DNA of 64,000 bases from Gemmatimonadaceae bacterium (GTDB taxonomy: Bacteria > Gemmatimonadota > Gemmatimonadetes > Gemmatimonadales > Gemmatimonadaceae). The notes below the pieces were generated by a model that saw nothing but the letters and a program-made list of their open reading frames with translations, was not told where the DNA came from and did no database searches. The DNA lies in assembly GCA_020851455.1 (NCBI GenBank), contig JADZCT010000039.1:62001-126000 (forward strand), given 5' to 3'. Both the position numbers and the translations under genes were made by a program. Positions 63,231 to 64,000 of this stretch are shown here, piece after piece; the stretch's first letter is position 1; each line of letters starts with the position of its first letter.

Positions 63231-63559
63231 CCCGTCACTTCGTCAATCCAGCGCAGATAGGCCGGCAGGCCCGCGGCGAACGCCGTGCCCACGATCTCCG
63301 GCGTTTCGTAGGGATGACTTTCCCGGATGAGCTCCATCGCGGCTTCGAAGTGCGCCGTGCTGGTCTTGATGAGGAGCAGGAACTCGGCGTCACTGGCCAC
63401 CGCCCCCTTCCAGTGGTACCAGCTCTCGACAGGCATCACCTGCACGCACGCGGCGAGCTTTGCGGCAAGGAGTGCCTCCGCGATGCGCCGGGCGTCGCCC
63501 CGGTCGCCGGTGGTGGTGAAGAGAACGCCGTATTGCCCGGGGGCGGGAGCGTGAGGCAT
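63227..63559 (-). CDS. cutA: CutA1-family divalent-ion tolerance protein
   Basis: 110 residues, the family length. Conserved blocks are FTTTGDRGDARRIAEALL, ACVQVMPVESWYHWKG and ESHPYETPEIVGTAF. CutA1 is a stable trimer linked to copper tolerance in E. coli, but its molecular function is not settled. The ATG at 63559 is five bases after a TAGCTT box; an upstream start at 63601 is less likely. It leads the cutA-TauE/SafE-DUF1634 operon. Confidence 0.93.
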   Translation of the reverse strand: MPHAPAPGQYGVLFTTTGDRGDARRIAEALLAAKLAACVQVMPVESWYHWKGAVASDAEFLLLIKTSTAHFEAAMELIRESHPYETPEIVGTAFAAGLPAYLRWIDEVTG

Positions 63560-63564
63560 GGCTG

Positions 63565-63570
63565 AAGCTA
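63565..63570 (-). promoter_or_regulatory. TAGCTT -10-like element of cutA
   Basis: On the minus strand TAGCTT ends five bases before the cutA ATG, with no ribosome-binding site between. It is the closest of the short-leader boxes in the window. Confidence 0.45.
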
Positions 63571-63730
63571 ACGTGCCAGTCGCTCTGCGACTTCCATCCA
63601 TGCCATGCCGGCCGGCTCACGCAGCATAGAAGTGGCCTCGGTATTCTGAACAAGTGAGTCATGCGGACCAGGCCCGGGCGTTGATAATACTCACAGATGT
63701 GCGTGCATCGGAACGGCGAGATCGCTCCGC
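63571..63730. other. Non-coding stretch with no recognised feature
   Basis: No gene is supported here. Two short frames on opposite strands run through it and neither matches a family. It forms the left part of a 389-base interval between cutA and the toxin fragment at the window end. Confidence 0.5.
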
Positions 63731-63835
63731 TTCGAGCGAGATCCGCTCAAAGTCGCCCTCAACGTCAAGAAGCGCGGTGTCTCGTTTGACGAGGCGCGTA
63801 CGGCGGAGCGCGAAGAGCGCGACCTGTACGCCGAC
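63731..63835 (+). pseudogene. BrnT-like toxin remnant with internal deletion
   Basis: The 35 codons read FERDPLKVALNVKKRGVSFD and then EARTAEREERDLYAD. The first part matches the BrnT N-terminus (FExDPxKaxxNxxKHGVSFxEA), and the second resembles the BrnT C-terminal ARxAxxxERxxYE. About 50 central residues, including the catalytic core of the RNase, are missing, yet the frame stays open. No ATG lies at its 5' end. No BrnA antitoxin is found next to it, so it is probably dead. Confidence 0.55.
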
Positions 63836-63948
63836 AGGAGAGATCGACTCGGTCGCGCTCGGCGCTCTTGCGGTGGCATGATTGGCTGCGGCCCGCCGGG
63901 CCGCGCACCAGACTTCACACTCGTTAGCGAGAACCAGAGGCGTCCTAC

Positions 63949-64000
63949 CTACCGCCGGTACACTTCACGGCGGTTCCCGATGCGGACGACGGTCACGACG
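63949..64000 (-). CDS. C-terminus of a RelE/ParE-family toxin, rest outside the window
   Basis: The minus-strand frame entering from the window end reads VVTVVRIGNRREVYRR and then TAG. The V-V-x-V-V-R-I-G-x-R-R-x-V-Y-R pattern is the usual C-terminal strand of RelE/ParE/StbE mRNA-interferase toxins. Only 16 codons are visible. An antitoxin gene would be expected upstream, beyond position 64000. Together with the BrnT remnant it marks this end as accessory DNA. Confidence 0.7.
   Translation of the reverse strand, partial: VVTVVRIGNRREVYRR

Noticed and set aside
63691-63918. A 75-codon minus-strand frame in the tail
   Set aside because: It mirrors the BrnT-like remnant and has no recognisable motif.

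Overview
The window is GC-rich and tightly packed. It has 58 protein-coding genes (two cut by the window edges), two gene remnants, and no rRNA, tRNA, CRISPR array or insertion sequence that I could recognise. The content suggests a free-living, probably aerobic, diderm bacterium, most likely of the phylum Gemmatimonadota or a close relative. The reasons are an alternative complex III (Act) operon, many secreted hydrolases and lipoproteins, TonB C-terminal and carboxypeptidase-regulatory-like domains, a Tat-exported TldD, PorV/OmpA-type outer-membrane proteins, and threonine and polyamine synthesis genes. The phylum is inferred from gene content, not proven.

Layout. 1-4282 (minus): start of the actABC respiratory operon, with a perfect TGTGA-N6-TCACA palindrome in front of it. 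4388-10777: a TrmJ-like tRNA methyltransferase, DedA protein, Mn-type superoxide dismutase, CPA2 antiporter, arginine decarboxylase and a DUF502 membrane protein. 10789-19238: exported proteins, including an amidohydrolase, a DUF4159 protein, a DPP III-like (M49) peptidase, an S9 peptidase and a plug/TonB_C fusion. 19387-29869 (minus): MoxR ATPase, DUF58, BatA-like protein and two large membrane proteins, followed by PmbA and TldD. 29930-36061: a DUF167 protein, an OmpR/HisKA two-component system, and a translationally coupled thrB-thrC-MFS operon.

36058-43945 (minus): a run that reads as amino-acid import plus tyrosine breakdown. It has an ABC transporter with a fused binding protein and permease, an aminotransferase, homogentisate dioxygenase, 4-hydroxyphenylpyruvate dioxygenase and acetoacetyl-CoA synthetase. 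44046-53233: an OmpA-like porin, dUTPase, two unknown exported proteins, an orphan beta-class DNA methyltransferase, a dienelactone hydrolase with a UbiA prenyltransferase, a DUF456 protein, a CBS protein and Hsp20. 53346-63559: a PorV-like protein, lipoproteins, a FabH-like synthase, several small operons, and cutA-TauE/SafE-DUF1634. 63560-64000: a sparse tail with an internally deleted BrnT-like toxin remnant and the C-terminus of a RelE/ParE toxin.

Across the window, many operon-leading genes have a TANNNT hexamer (often TAGCTT) 5-9 bases before the start codon, with no Shine-Dalgarno sequence between. This suggests frequent leaderless or very short-leader transcripts. No clearly novel defence or mobile system was found. 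The most unusual points are the regulatory pattern, the putative tyrosine import/catabolism operon, the plug/TonB_C fusion, and the compartment mismatch of the TldD/PmbA pair.
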